Source: Hemerocallis citrina (taxonomy: Eukaryota > Streptophyta > Magnoliopsida > Asparagales > Asphodelaceae). From it: 64,000 nt of DNA. This document shows, piece after piece, positions 11,761 through 22,863 of this stretch. The stretch is from the NCBI GenBank assembly GCA_017893485.1, contig CM030361.1:306991224-307055223 (forward strand). The letters run 5' to 3'. The number at the start of each line of letters is the position of its first letter. The first letter of the stretch is position 1. Position numbers and translations under genes: made by a program. The notes under the pieces were generated by a model. It was given only the letters and a program-made list of their open reading frames with translations. It did no database searches and had not been told where the DNA came from.

Positions 11761-11882
11761 CATGTCTTCCATCTTGACTTTCTATATTACGAAGTTCATC
11801 GTGCCATCAATTTCTTATTATGAAATGAGTTGTTGAGGCAGTGTTGAAAGTAGATGACATCACCTTCAGTTAGATCTTCTAA

Positions 11883-12582
11883 CTCTGACACTTTAATACC
11901 AGTTGTTAGGTCAAAATCGTGAAAGTAGATAGAGACCCAAAACTCATTATTCTACGAAGAATTTGGCAAAATAAGTCAGAATTGTAACAAGCAGAAAAGT
12001 ATAAAAAGAAGAACAAAAGAGATATTTCGAAACCAATATTAGTTAAATAATAAGAGAATTACAAAATATATGCCTCTTAGTCTCTCTATTTTCTCCCTTT
12101 GATTAAAATCAAGGCCGCCCCCCACCTTCAGGCAGGTGAGGCGGCCGCCTCAAGCCCCTGGATTTTTTGCAATTTTAGGGGGCCCCAAATTTGTATTCAC
12201 CTTAAATATAAGTACGTATTTTGCGTGTAAAATAATTATATTGTAATTAGGGGCCCCAAACCAATTATTTGGACCTTTCACCTCAGGCCCCCAGGAACTT
12301 TAGGCCAGCTCTGATTACAATGATCCCTCAATTAGATAGCTAGTTTCATTCTTTTTTTTTTATTGGGAATACTTAGATATAATATTTTCTCCTATATTTA
12401 TAGAGTAATAACATTGAGATATTTGTTAGGATTAGTCGTATTTGACTTATTCAGATATATTCTCTCATATCAATTTAGAAAAATTATTAACAAATATCTT
12501 TAGTTACAAGAGATTGTATCAAATATTTCAAATATAGAAAGATTATAAATATTATAGAAATATTTGGGGCATATTTCCAACA
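11883..12582 (-). mobile_element. Copia 5' LTR with degraded tRNA-Met primer site
   Basis: The LTR runs from TGTTAGG (11904) to CCAACA (12582). Next to it, 11883-11902 reads as a corrupted complement of the initiator-tRNA-Met site (CTCTGA...AATACCA). Gag on the same strand follows to the left, so this is the upstream LTR of the same decayed element. It carries a nested hAT MITE at 12110-12313. No partner LTR is seen in the window. Confidence 0.68.
12110..12313 (+). mobile_element. hAT MITE, GGGCCGGCCC family, copy B
   Basis: The termini are CAAGGCCGCCCCC and GGCCAGCTCTG. The flanking 8-mers attaaaat (12102-12109) and attacaat (12314-12321) match at 7/8. The internal blocks are the same as in copies A, C and D. 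It is nested in the Copia LTR, so it is younger than that LTR. Confidence 0.85.
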
Positions 12583-12920
12583 CTTGTGGCCTATAAGAGC
12601 ATCACCAACCACGCTAGCTGGTTTGCCTCGCTAGGATAGCCAAAATAGAGAACAGTTGGATAATTTGGCTAACGAAAAAAGTTCACGGTCCAACCATGCT
12701 AGCTATTTTGGCTAGCCGTAATAATTTTAATTTTTATTTACTATTAAATAGTTATAATATTCTTTTTTAAAAATGAATACATTTCGCAGTAAATGAATAT
12801 ACCTCAAGAATTTTAAAATCAAATGAAAATATCAGTTTCCAAATAGCACAAAACAATTACATGATATTGCAACAATGTAAACTCAAGCTACTAGTTTTAT
12901 TGTGAAAAAAAAACTTGTTT

Positions 12921-13952
12921 TTATTGTCCGTGTCGCTGCCACAAGTGCTTTACAAGATTCGACTGAAGTTGGGAATGCATCCGTCTATCTATAATGCGAT
13001 GATGAGTTTGAATAAATGTAAGAAGGTCGGGCGTATAATCATGTGACACTTCTATAGCCGGACTTTCCTCAAGTGCATCATAATTAAAATCCCTATTATT
13101 ATCTTCTCTCTCGTCTTCAACTATCATGTTGTGCATTATTATGCTTGCTTTCATAATATCATTAAGCGTCTGTTGATCCCAAAAATGTGCTGTTCCACGA
13201 ACAATTACAAAACGTGCTTGAAGAACACCGAATGCTCGCTTTACATCCTTCCTTGCTGACTCCTAAGCTTCAGCAAAATATTTATTCTCATTACCTTGTG
13301 GAAATGGAATTATTTTTACAAATGTTGACCACTCTGGATATATACCATCAGCAAGATAATATCTCATTGTATAGTCATTACCATTGATAGAATAGTTAAC
13401 CTTGGGCGCCCGTCCATTAGTGAGATCATCAAAGATAGAAGACCGATGTAGCACATTGATGTCATTAAGAGCTCCTGGTAATCCAAAGAATGCATGCCAT
13501 ATCCAAAGATCATGTGAAGCCACAGCTTCTAAAATAATTGTAGGTTTATGAATGTGGCCAGTATACATTCCTTGCCATCCAACTGGAAAATTCTTCCACT
13601 TCCAGTGCATACAATCAATACTTCCCAACATACCTGGAAAACTATGATATTCGTTCATTGCCAGTAATCTGTTAATGTCATTATGGTTTGGTGACCTTAA
13701 GTATTCATTGCCAAATATTCTAACAACGGCCTTGACAAAATGACGAAGACTCTCGATTACAGTGCTTTCTCCAATATGTATGTGATCATCAACTAAATCT
13801 GCTGATACCCCATAAGCAAGCATCCTTATTGCGGCTGTCATCTTTTGAAGTGAAGACAATCCAAGAACTCCACAAACATCCCTTCTTTGAATGAAGTATC
13901 GATCATAAGCTTCTATAGAAGATTGAATTCTTAGAAAAAGAGGAAGACTCAT
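12921..13952 (-). pseudogene. PIF/Harbinger (HARBI1-like) DDE transposase, one in-frame stop
   Basis: The frame contains a DDE_Tnp_4-type catalytic layout: SIDCMHWKWKNFP with the first Asp, FGLPGALNDINVLHRS, then YLADGIYPEW with the second Asp, then ESARKDVKRAFGVLQARF with the Glu. A single TAG at 13263-13265 splits it just before ESARKD; both sides are in the same frame, so it is a simple nonsense change, probably from CAG. The C-terminus ends at 12921 after a SIIMHNMIVEDERE motif typical of these proteins. The N-terminal part lies in another frame at 13949-14215. Confidence 0.92.
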
Positions 13953-14215
13953 CTGGAATCTCCTTCGAAAGAAATGAGGATATACAGGTCTTTCAGAAAA
14001 ATAGTCATGAAAAAGTCTTTCATGACCATGAGCTCTATTACGTTGAATACGTGTCCTGGAACAAAACCATAACGATGTGCTCTTCGTCCTCTTGCAATTA
14101 TTTCTTCTTCTTCTTCTATGGTCATTAATGTTAAATGTAGCAATTCATCATCAGAGTAGACATCAAGGCCATCGATCTCGAACATCATATCAAATTCATT
14201 ACTAAAGTGTGTCAT
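13949..14215 (-). pseudogene. Harbinger transposase N-terminal part, frameshifted
   Basis: This acidic N-terminus joins the main transposase only through a frameshift. The neighbouring frame at about 13950-14050 encodes NRAHGHERLFHDYFSERPVY and FRRRF, a conserved PIF N-terminal motif that leads directly into the frame of the main ORF. The shift lies at about 14040-14070. Confidence 0.75.
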
Positions 14216-14699
14216 CAGTGAGCAAATGAGGTTGAATACTTAATTGAGCTGATATAAGTAAAAACATGAATTGAGTTAGAATATTTGTATTGCAAGTTTA
14301 TATGCGAATTGCAATAAATAAAGTTAAAATACAACTTTTATTAACTAAGATGTTAAGTTGAAGGCTTACAGATGCATAAGTAAAAAAGAATTTGATTACA
14401 ATAAGTTTCTACTTTTCAATGTGAAAAAAACTCACAAATGACTACTAATTATTGTTTAGTGTTTTTTCAAGAATTTCCATCCTACGGGCTTCGTAATATT
14501 TTGCTTACAGTAGGTCCATTCCAGTGGTGTCAATAGCCATTATTTTTTTCTCATCTGCTAACTTCTGTAGACGAAGCTTTTAATTCTCAATTTCGACCAA
14601 CTCTTGTCGTTGAGCAAATGCTTTTTCGTATTGTTCTATTTTAATTTTTTTATTGTCCTCCATATATTATTGTAGGAGCATTACTGTAGGTATTTTCTC

Positions 14700-15498
14700 T
14701 TAATTGTGTTCCTTACACTTTCTCTTTTGTTGCTCCTTGGCAACCTTTCTACCAATAGGCATTTCCATATCAGTTGCAATATTTTCTGCCACTAAATTAA
14801 CTTGATTTGGAAGAGATCCAGATGATTTCGCAGGATTTATCTTTTTAGAAATTTTAGACTTTTTCTTTGATATTTCCTTTGTCCATTTGGGATTATGCTT
14901 CAATTCATGCCAACAGTGTAAAAATTCAAATGGTTTGCCATGCAGTTCCTCATACATTAGCTTTGCTTCAAAAATCTAAAATTAGTATAAAATAATAGTT
15001 ATTTTTAGAAAAATATTGAAATATTAAATATATGAACTTTAGTGATGTCAATACCTTGTCTTCATTGGTGATCCCACTTTGGTTGCTTGTTTCCGTCTGA
15101 GCATAATACCCACAATATAAGTTAACATCTTTCTGAATTCCTGACCACCGGTTCATGAGAAAATTCACATTGCACTCAGACTTAAATTTTTTGTTTGTGT
15201 GAAAATATTCATGTATTCTGTCCCAGTATTTACCCATTGTTTATTGGTTTCCTTGTATCGAATCTAAACTAATATTAAGCCATGCAGATACAATGAGAAT
15301 GTCTTCTTCTACTGTGAAGTTACCCCATCTTTGTGATTTTTTGGTAGATGAATTAACTGTAGCTCGATTTTCTGGTGTCACAGTCGGTTGATCTGTGAAT
15401 TGAGTAGCCTTAAGAAATTCTGGACTAGACAATTCATTCTCAATGTTTGATCCTTCACAGAGAAGATCAGGGTAAAAAGTATTGTTAAGTGAATCCAT
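14700..15498 (-). pseudogene. Harbinger accessory gene, Myb/SANT-like
   Basis: The first segment (15241-15498) ends in WGNFTVEEDILIVSAWLNIS, a Myb/SANT (trihelix-like) start. After a TAA in the same frame, the next segment has YWDRIHEYFH and LMNRWSGIQKDVNLYCGYY. A plausible intron (donor near 15055, acceptor near 14983) then joins to FEAKLMYEELHGKPFEFLHCWHEL and a Lys-rich tail (14700-14957). PIF/Harbinger elements encode such a DNA-binding partner beside the transposase. The TAA makes it a pseudogene. Confidence 0.85.
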
Positions 15499-15899
15499 CT
15501 AAATATAGCAAAATAATATTGTGAGATTAGATATGATAAAAATTATAACACACTCATGTTGATCCTAAAACTTTCGAAAAAAAAAGTATTGTAAATTTAT
15601 CATTTCTTACTTTGCTTATCAAGATCTGCTTGATCGGCTTATCATTTCTTACTTTGCGACGCAAGTAGATAAACTTCACTAATCATGTGTACAAATATAG
15701 AAGAACAACTAGATACTACCCGAACCTAAAATGTTTATTACACTGTTCACTTCAACATTGATCAAGCACAACACACTTCAAAATTTGTATTTAACTATTG
15801 AGAAAGATGACATTTACTAACCTGATAAATCTCAACATTCCTCTCAAGCTCAGCAATATATTGAAGCTTGTGAACCCTTAATCGTTGCCCAGACCTACA

Positions 15900-18800
15900 T
15901 TCAAGCACAAAAGAAAATGAAATTGAAGGTTAACATTTAGAGAAGCACTTTGATGTTAAAAGCTAACAGTAAGAAATAATCATATTAGTTTTGTAACCCC
16001 TGTTTTCATTTTTTTTTCCTTTTTGTTATTGATCCCAATTATAATCTCCATTGTAATTCTATTTTGTGTTGAATGATATTTATTCTAATGTTATTCATAA
16101 TCTAATCATGATCTCTTTAAACCTACTTCTAATGTTATTCGTAATTCTATTTTGTGTTGATTACTTTAAACCTAATTCTTGTATTCCAAATTCAGATTTA
16201 ATTTTATAAAATTTGCCTTGTCTTTTTGGGTTGTGAATTGCCCTCCTAATTGATCCATTTTGTACCCAAAGCCCATATCCACCTCCTATTGGATCTCTCA
16301 CCCAAATCCAATAACTCAAATCAACCCCAAATTCTTCCTAACGAACTAATCCCTATGATTCCTCCTAATCACTCCCCACTATCTGCACAATCTGTAAATC
16401 CCAAGAATTTAAAAACTAAATCCCTATTATTAAGCCCTGTAATCTCTCCCCATTACTAATTCAACCTAATAACCCCTCATTACTGTGCTCTCTCTCCCTC
16501 TCCTCTCTGTTAATTCCCCAAACACAATCGAACCCAAACCACCACCACCTTTGCCTCCACCGTTCACTCCGTCCACCGCCACCACTCATAACCTCATCCC
16601 TGTCTCCATCGCCCTCCGCTCGAACCCAACTCCACTGCAACCCCCATCGTCAACACCCATCACCTTTGCCGAACTCAAACTCGAGTTCCCATCGTCTTCC
16701 TCACCTCACCTCGCTCCCGAACCCATTACCATTCGCCTGTGCCCCATCCTCGTCGTCACCCTCTACCTCTACATCAGACATCGTTGTCGTTCGAACCCCG
16801 AGACGCCACCGTATTTGCCTCCTCTGTTTCATCGAGAAAACAGAGCTTGCTTGCCGGAGTTCGTCGAGATTGCCCTCGCGCTGCCGTCGCTTCCCGACCA
16901 GCCACCTCACCGCGGTGTCGCCGTCCCCGCTCGCCGCATTCGCCATTAATCTTCCCCACAGTTCTTCTCTCTCTCTGGCGAAAGGAAGAAGACAGAGTGG
17001 TAGTGGCCGAGTTCGCTGTTAGCTGTTTTGGGTGTGGGGATCCATTTTTTCTGTTTGGTGTTCCGCTTGGGATCCGGTGTAGGGAAGGGATCCTACTGGT
17101 TGTGGTTGCTGTCCCGTGTTTGGCGCGCAGCAGATCCTAGTTGGCTGTTTGCTGTTCTGTCCCGATCCTGTGTGGGATTTTGCTGAGTTGTTGACTTTGT
17201 TCGCTTGGACCTTCTTGCACGTATTTTGCACGTAGTTTTCGGAGTCGCCGGATTATTTTCCTTCGGACCTAATCGTCAAAAAGGCAAGTCATTTCTTATC
17301 GAATGTTTATTGTATCATATTCGATATTTTTATTGAAATCCGCAAGTAGATCCAAATTAATTATCATATACTGTTTATTGTATTTATCGTTGGGATGCCA
17401 CGGATTTACACGAGTGAATCCAAGTGGTAATCTCGACTTCGTGCCGTCTTTTTGCCTCTAATGTATATGGATCTTACATGCACCCATGTAGTTATACTTA
17501 TTGAATATAAGAATAGGAAATTATTGTCCCATTTCATATCATGACATTAAAGACAACTATTGTGGATTGTATATTAGGGTTGATTGTTTATGTGATTGCT
17601 ATCGATAAATTAGTTGATTGTAAGTAGTAGAGTTATGGAAATTATATATCCTAACACCATGTTCACATAGGATTGGTTCGTTGTGGTTTATGATTATTAA
17701 ACCCCAATTTATCATTCTTAACCTTTTAACCATTTTATTTAAAATGAACATGTTGACTATGCTGAAAATTACGCCAACCTGAATCTTGTTGTGCTGTTTC
17801 GACGTAGATAACTTCATTAAAATCAGTCGCTTCCTGAAAATAAAACATATCCCTAAGTGTCTAGATGTCAATAGCCTCCGGAATTTTCAAATTCCGACTT
17901 ATATTGCCCGAGTTATGACCCTTTTGCTACAGCTGCGCTGTAATTTCAGATTCATGTACATAACATGTTAGGCTGATAAATTAAATGAACTAATGATCAA
18001 ATATGGTCAAGATAAATACCAGATTTGTAGATAACATGCTTAGGGTGTTAAAAATTATTTTTACTGATTTTTTTGTAATGATTATTTACTGCCTTTATAA
18101 CTGAAATTAGTCAACATCGACACCCAGCCAGAAACTAAAATCTGTAAAGATTACTGAATTTCACCTAGCTATCGTTGTCGGAATGTAGACTTTAAGTATG
18201 CGTTGGAACCGGGTAGGAGTCTAGTTTCTAGACCACATGACGGATCCACATTTGCTGTCCTGTAGCAACGAAAATTCTGATTTTGGTACAACAACCTACT
18301 ACTGTCCAGAATTGGGTTCCTATGTTTAATAATATATAATTATATCTACAATGTTATTTTTAGTGTATTTAATTGTATATAGTATATTGCATGATCTTAG
18401 GGTTGTTTTATCACCTTTACTTGTGTCCCTTATTAATCGCATTATTGTATGTTAATTGAATAAAGAAAGTAAATCAAGCCGGGGTTAATGGTTGATTAGG
18501 GTAGTTGATGACATAGTGACTGTACTCGGAAGAGGGGCCCGTGTTTCCCTAATTATCGGTCTATCGGTTATCGGTCTATTGGTTGTATCGGTCATCGGTT
18601 AATTGCAGATTACTGACTTTAGTATCTCGATTGATTCGGTCATCGGTCATTATTGAATATTGTTTCCGAGTACATGAACTATAGAATCTACCACCTTAGT
18701 CTAAACGAAATTGATTGTATGCATTGAACCTGCGGTACGGCATACATGGGACACAGTAGTACGTGCATTAGCTAAGATTAAAAATAAATCATAGACCTAA

Positions 18801-19510
18801 GGCTCTCATCACATTATCATTGCATATTGTTATCTTTATTGAACAATGTTATCGTTATTATTGTCATTAGTGATATTGTTACAATCAAACAAGGACCTAA
18901 GGCGCTCTCATCACATTATGAGCCAAGGACATATATTTATACAATCAAACAATTTCAATACTCACATGCAGGTTAATTATAAGTTTATAATTAATGAGAC
19001 TCATAGTTTGTAGTATTATAATTTTGACTGTGAAGATGGACATAAAGAAGAAACTTCTTACGTTTGGTTGTTGACAATTATATAGGTAAAAGGTGAATTT
19101 CCTCCCTCTGAGACCTGGAATACACAAGCCTTATGTAAGCATAAAGCATGAAGGACTTAAAATGAATTCATAAATTATTTTAGTTAGCTCTAACTAATAG
19201 GTATAGTTTAGAATTGAGTTGAAGAATGTATTTAGAACAAGTCTTAACTTATTGAAAGTCCAAGTGTGTAAATGAATTGTTCCAATCAAATATCAAAATA
19301 TATATGTATCTAATATAGACATACTAAAGGATGGATTAAATAGACCATACTGATATATATGTATCTGATATAGACCATACTAAAAGTAGATTAAAGGACC
19401 ATTTGAAGGCCTCAAAAGATGGATTAAATAGGTGGCATGGAAGAAATTTTTCTTCAGTGGATCAAGTACAAAGATAGAAATAACAGATAACCCATGTCCA
19501 TGAACACTAA
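15900..19510. other. Unassigned block inside the Harbinger span, possible LTR-element leader
   Basis: 16250-17250 is C-rich with Pro/Ser-rich open frames on + and no recognisable domain. 17280 onward is AT-rich, with GGTCATCGGT-type short repeats at 18558-18650. The texture resembles the untranslated leader of a large non-autonomous LTR element, but I could not pair LTRs or find pol. It would explain the excess length of the Harbinger element. Confidence 0.35.
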
Positions 19511-19847
19511 GACCATCCACATCCATTGGCCACCCCATGAAAACACATGTATACAGATGCATCTGTTTATTAATAAAGCATGTTAACAAACAAACTCACA
19601 ATTTTCAGTCATTTTCCCATGTAAAGATTTTCAGTCTATTCTGATATCCAATGTCCATGAACAATAAACGCTAGTCATATCCCGAAATAAAATAATAGAA
19701 TAAACCAAGTAACAGCTCAACAAATTATTCCTCACCATTTTTGCAAACTCAAATTGCAAGATGGGTGAGGATTCATAGATGAAGAATGTGCTCCAACTAT
19801 GGATGAATCATGGTTCATGGTGAACAAAAGAAAATATAATTCAAGAA

Positions 19848-19915
19848 GCAAGCATAACTGCAGTAGAGAAGGTTGTTTATTAATTCAAGAAGCAAGCATA
19901 ACTGCAATAGATAAT
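19848..19915. repeat. Direct repeat with AAGCAAGCATAACTGCA
   Basis: The phrase ATTCAAGAAGCAAGCATAAC and the following TGCA(G/A)TAG occur twice, about 48 bp apart. It is a local duplication next to the inverted-repeat right end of the Harbinger candidate. Confidence 0.7.
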
Positions 19916-20100
19916 ACCAAAATTCAACTTCACTGACCAAAATTTTACTGTCTACTGCAGTAGTCTGCGTATTAATTTTCCCAACCCAAAATAAATAAAT
20001 AAGTACGTCCGACTCCGTTTTACGATTCTCTTTTTCACAGAACAACCAGCCTTCATACAAGCATCACAAACTCAACATACTATCTCAATTCTCAAGTTTC

Positions 20101-20214
20101 GTCTTCAATCTCATATACACTAACACAAAACCCAATACACTATCTAATCAAAAAAACGTCTTCAATCTCATATACACTAACACAAAACCCAATACACTAT
20201 CTAATCAAAAAAAC
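20101..20214. repeat. Perfect 57-bp tandem duplication
   Basis: A 57-bp unit beginning GTCTTCAATCTCATATACAC is present twice in direct succession without a visible difference, so the duplication is recent. Confidence 0.93.
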
Positions 20215-20270
20215 AAAAAACAAAAAATCTGAAGAGCGGCTAAATGGAACAACTAAAATCTGAACAAATT

Positions 20271-20310
20271 GATGAAGAAGAAGAAGAAGAAGAAGAAGAA
20301 GAAGAAGAAG
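20271..20310. repeat. (GAA)n microsatellite
   Basis: A run of GAAGAAGAA repeats. Read on the minus strand it produces the poly-Leu or poly-Phe ORFs seen there, which are not genes. Confidence 0.9.
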
Positions 20311-20790
20311 ATACTTGATGAAGGAAAATAAGCTGCCTTTGAGATCACCAAGACTAAATCCACCAAGAACAAATTGAAGAGATTGAACAAATTGAAGAAA
20401 TTTCTTGGAGGAATTAATAACAGGACTCGATGAAGACCGTTGGGAGTCCTCTTGATCTCCGGTGGCAAGAGATGAAAGAGATTTGGCGAGCCTCCCCTCC
20501 ATTTTGAAAATCACCAGATCTGGCGAGCGGATCACGAGCGAATCTCACATCGCTAGATCAGGCCCATCACCAGATTGGCGAGCTCGTTGGAGAGAAATTT
20601 TGGGATTTTCGGGCTATTTTGGCTAATTTGTAGGTATTGCATGTCTCCGTTGGAGATGGTCTAACATAAATGGATTTCAACGCAACCCGCAAACCACATC
20701 TCTGCTACATTAATAAAGTGAGATTTAAGGACACCGCCATCAGCTAGAAGCGCACACCCATTGCAATCTATTACCACGCTCATATCCTGC

Positions 20791-21030
20791 CAGGGGCGGA
20801 GCTTAGTGAGGGCCCGGGGGTGCCCGGGCCCCCCCGGAATTTTCAAAAAACCCCTTCACACTATTGAAAATTTTATATATCCTTCAAAAAAAATTATAAT
20901 TTAACCCCCATGAAAACTAAATTTTATTGTTTGGCCCCCCAAAAAATTATGAAAAATTTCTATATTTTTACATGTATTCATAGAATTTTACCTTGGCCCT
21001 CCAGGTAAAATTGTTCTGGCTTCGCCCTTG
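20791..21030. mobile_element. MITE with CAGGGGCGGAGC ends
   Basis: The left terminus is CAGGGGCGGAGCTTAG. The right, inverted, is CAAGGGCGAAGCCAGA. The interior has the CCCCCAAAAAATTATG and GGCCCCCC patches typical of this common plant family. The flanks contain ATCCTGC on both sides but offset by a few bases on the right, so the 8-bp duplication is imperfect. Probably hAT-related. Confidence 0.65.
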
Positions 21031-21188
21031 TTAATCCTGCATTGTGACCAGACAATGACCCATTACAATTAACTTTGATAGTTCCTCAGGTGGCACGGCC
21101 ATTTGATCAAGAGCTCTCGTGAAGCACGAAAAGCGGCGATCGACTGGGATGGGTCTCCAGCCAATGGCAAATATGTCATTATAATATA

Positions 21189-21215
21189 CTAGTAATCTGC
21201 ACGTGCGATGCACAT
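21189..21215 (-). mobile_element. Helitron-like 3' terminus
   Basis: Read on the minus strand, the hairpin GTGCATCGCAC is followed, after about 10 bases, by CTAG and then T. This is the Helitron 3' arrangement (short hairpin, CTRR end, insertion before T). A related hairpin lies at 33310-33324. The stem is short, and no 5' TC end was identified. Confidence 0.4.
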
Positions 21216-21500
21216 TCTAATTAAATTTTTTTAATAAAGTAAATAATAAGATGTAATCTGGCCTCGAACCTGAGACCTCTCTTTACTTATCACATACGCT
21301 TTACAAATTACCCCTAGTGGTATCAACTTTTATTTTATACGATGGGCACTTTTATAAATAATTATGTCGTAAATAAATTTGGTTTTTGAGGATATTGTGG
21401 TAACTAACAACAGTTGAGTAAATGAATGGGTAATGCAAATTAGATGGTTAATATCCACAAATTACATGTTGTCTGTAAAAGACCCTATCGATAGACCAAC
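21215..21500 (-). repeat. Dispersed repeat R1 copy 2, possibly SINE-derived
   Basis: The minus strand reads CCACTAGGGGTAA, then AGAGGTCTCAGGTTCGAGGCC around 21255-21275, the latter matching an RNA polymerase III box B. An A-rich tail follows toward 21225. Upstream sequence matches repeat R1 at 1972-2220. The tRNA-derived SINE reading is inference. Confidence 0.5.
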
Positions 21501-22547
21501 ATCATTTTTGTTGGCCAAGACCTGGACTATATATACAGATGTATTTTTTAGAAAAAATCCTTATTTAAATTGCGTAGCCGATGAGATTCGAACTTGAATT
21601 GCTCTGATACCATATAAAAGACCGTACCGATAGATTAAAATTTCAAAGTTATTATAAAGGTGAGTGTTTAATATTTATATTTTAACATTGTCTACAAATT
21701 CTGGCGATTCAAATTCAAAATTACCCTTCTTCCTCGGCTCTTTCTCTCCCCAGATCCCGTCGACCCTCTCTCTATCTCGCTTTACTCCTTCTATCAATAT
21801 TGTAGAGCGACGTTTTCCCTTTCGACCCATCTCAGCCATTTTCGTTTTGGTTCCGTAGCTCTTCTTCCCTTCCATCCGCTAGTTTCCTGGTCTCCATCGC
21901 CTCCCCGCCTTCCGTCAGGGCTCCCAGGGCCTCCCCGCCTGTTGTGCAGCGCATCCCTCTGGTGCTCTCTTTCCAGCCTGAGCTGTGCTTCGCCAGACCC
22001 GTGGGTGCTTTTCAGCTTTGGCTTCTTCTCGCCTCCATCCTGCCCTCAACGAAGGCTTCTCCCCGTCTTCTAGCCTGTGTTCCCGTTATTGGAGCGCGCT
22101 ACTTCCGGGTGTGTCCCTTCCTCCGCCCAGCCACGACCCATCTCCCCTTCTTGTCAGATCACTGTAAGTATTTCGTAGTCTCGTCCTGGTGTGTTTTTCT
22201 GGTTAGTATTGTTCGTGTGGGCGGACCCCTGGTTCCGTTTCGCTTCCCCTGCTGCTACTTAGTGGAGGATTAGTTTGTAGTGTCTTGTGTTTTCCCTGGC
22301 TTTGTTGCTACTGTGTTTCTTTCTTATTTCAAGAATTTTTCTAGTCTCTCTGTCCTGCATTGGTACTTATTATCTAATCTGTGTTGTGATCCATTAGTGG
22401 TTTTATCTCTCGGGATCTCTGATTATCTGTGCTAGCTTTGTGCTTCCCATTCTCTGGGATCTTTTTTGCTAGCGTCTTAGTCAGTTCATGCCGGTGTACT
22501 GAGGGTGTACTGACTGTGTGTCGGCTAGTTCGCCCGTTCCATCTATC

Positions 22548-22708
22548 CTCTCTTCCTCTCTGATTACTCCATTCTTGCTCGCCGGTTTGGAGTGTGCAGC
22601 TTCTCTTCTTTGAGAGTCACAGATTTGACTCTCTTCCTCTCTGATTTCCCCTTTCTTGCTCTCCTGTTTGGAGTGTGCGGCTTCTCTTCTTTGAGAGTCA
22701 CAGATTGG
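22548..22708 (+). repeat. 80-bp tandem duplication in the LINE leader
   Basis: Two adjacent units start CTCTTCCTCTCTGATT and end TCTTTGAGAGTCACAGATT, with a few differences. Leader repeats of this sort are frequent in LINE promoters, but a promoter function is not shown here. Confidence 0.85.
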
Positions 22709-22712
22709 AAAG

Positions 22713-22740
22713 GCATTGGTTTGCCTTATCGCTGGTCTCG

Positions 22741-22778
<38 letters not shown>
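22713..22778 (+). repeat. Internal hairpin plus 35-A tract
   Basis: AAGGCA and TGCCTT arms (22717-22734) precede a pure A run to 22778. This copies the layout of the LINE tails elsewhere in the window (hairpin, short spacer, poly-A), but here it lies in the middle of the insertion. It may be the 3' end of an earlier retroposon to which the downstream ORF unit is joined. Confidence 0.7.
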
Positions 22779-22779
<1 letters not shown>

Positions 22780-22863
22780 CCCCACTCTGTTAGTGGTTCC
22801 ACTTTAATTTTTCTCTTCCTTTTTGGAGCCTTGGCTTAGTCCTTTCTTGGAAGGTTTTCTTCC

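Larger units (their letters stand above)
12597..20661 (-). mobile_element. Candidate PIF/Harbinger element (decayed, with internal insertions)
   Basis: The left end is TAA + GAGCATCACCAACC. The right end, inverted, is TAA + GACCATCTCCAACG, matching at 11 of the first 13 bases. Both ends have TAGCCAAAATAG about 37-41 bp in. A TAA flanks each side. Transposase and the Myb-like second gene lie within it on the minus strand. The 8-kb span is long for this family, so about 15.9-19.5 kb may be later insertions. An alternative left partner for the right end is at 19511 (TAA + GACCATCCACATCC). Confidence 0.5.

Noticed and set aside
16250..17140. Overlapping Pro/Ser/Arg-rich ORFs on both strands
   Set aside because: Open frames arise from C-rich composition. 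No recognisable domain, and several frames are open at once.
20197..20535. Minus ORF with a poly-Leu stretch
   Set aside because: The Leu run is the (GAA)n microsatellite, and the rest has no recognised motif.
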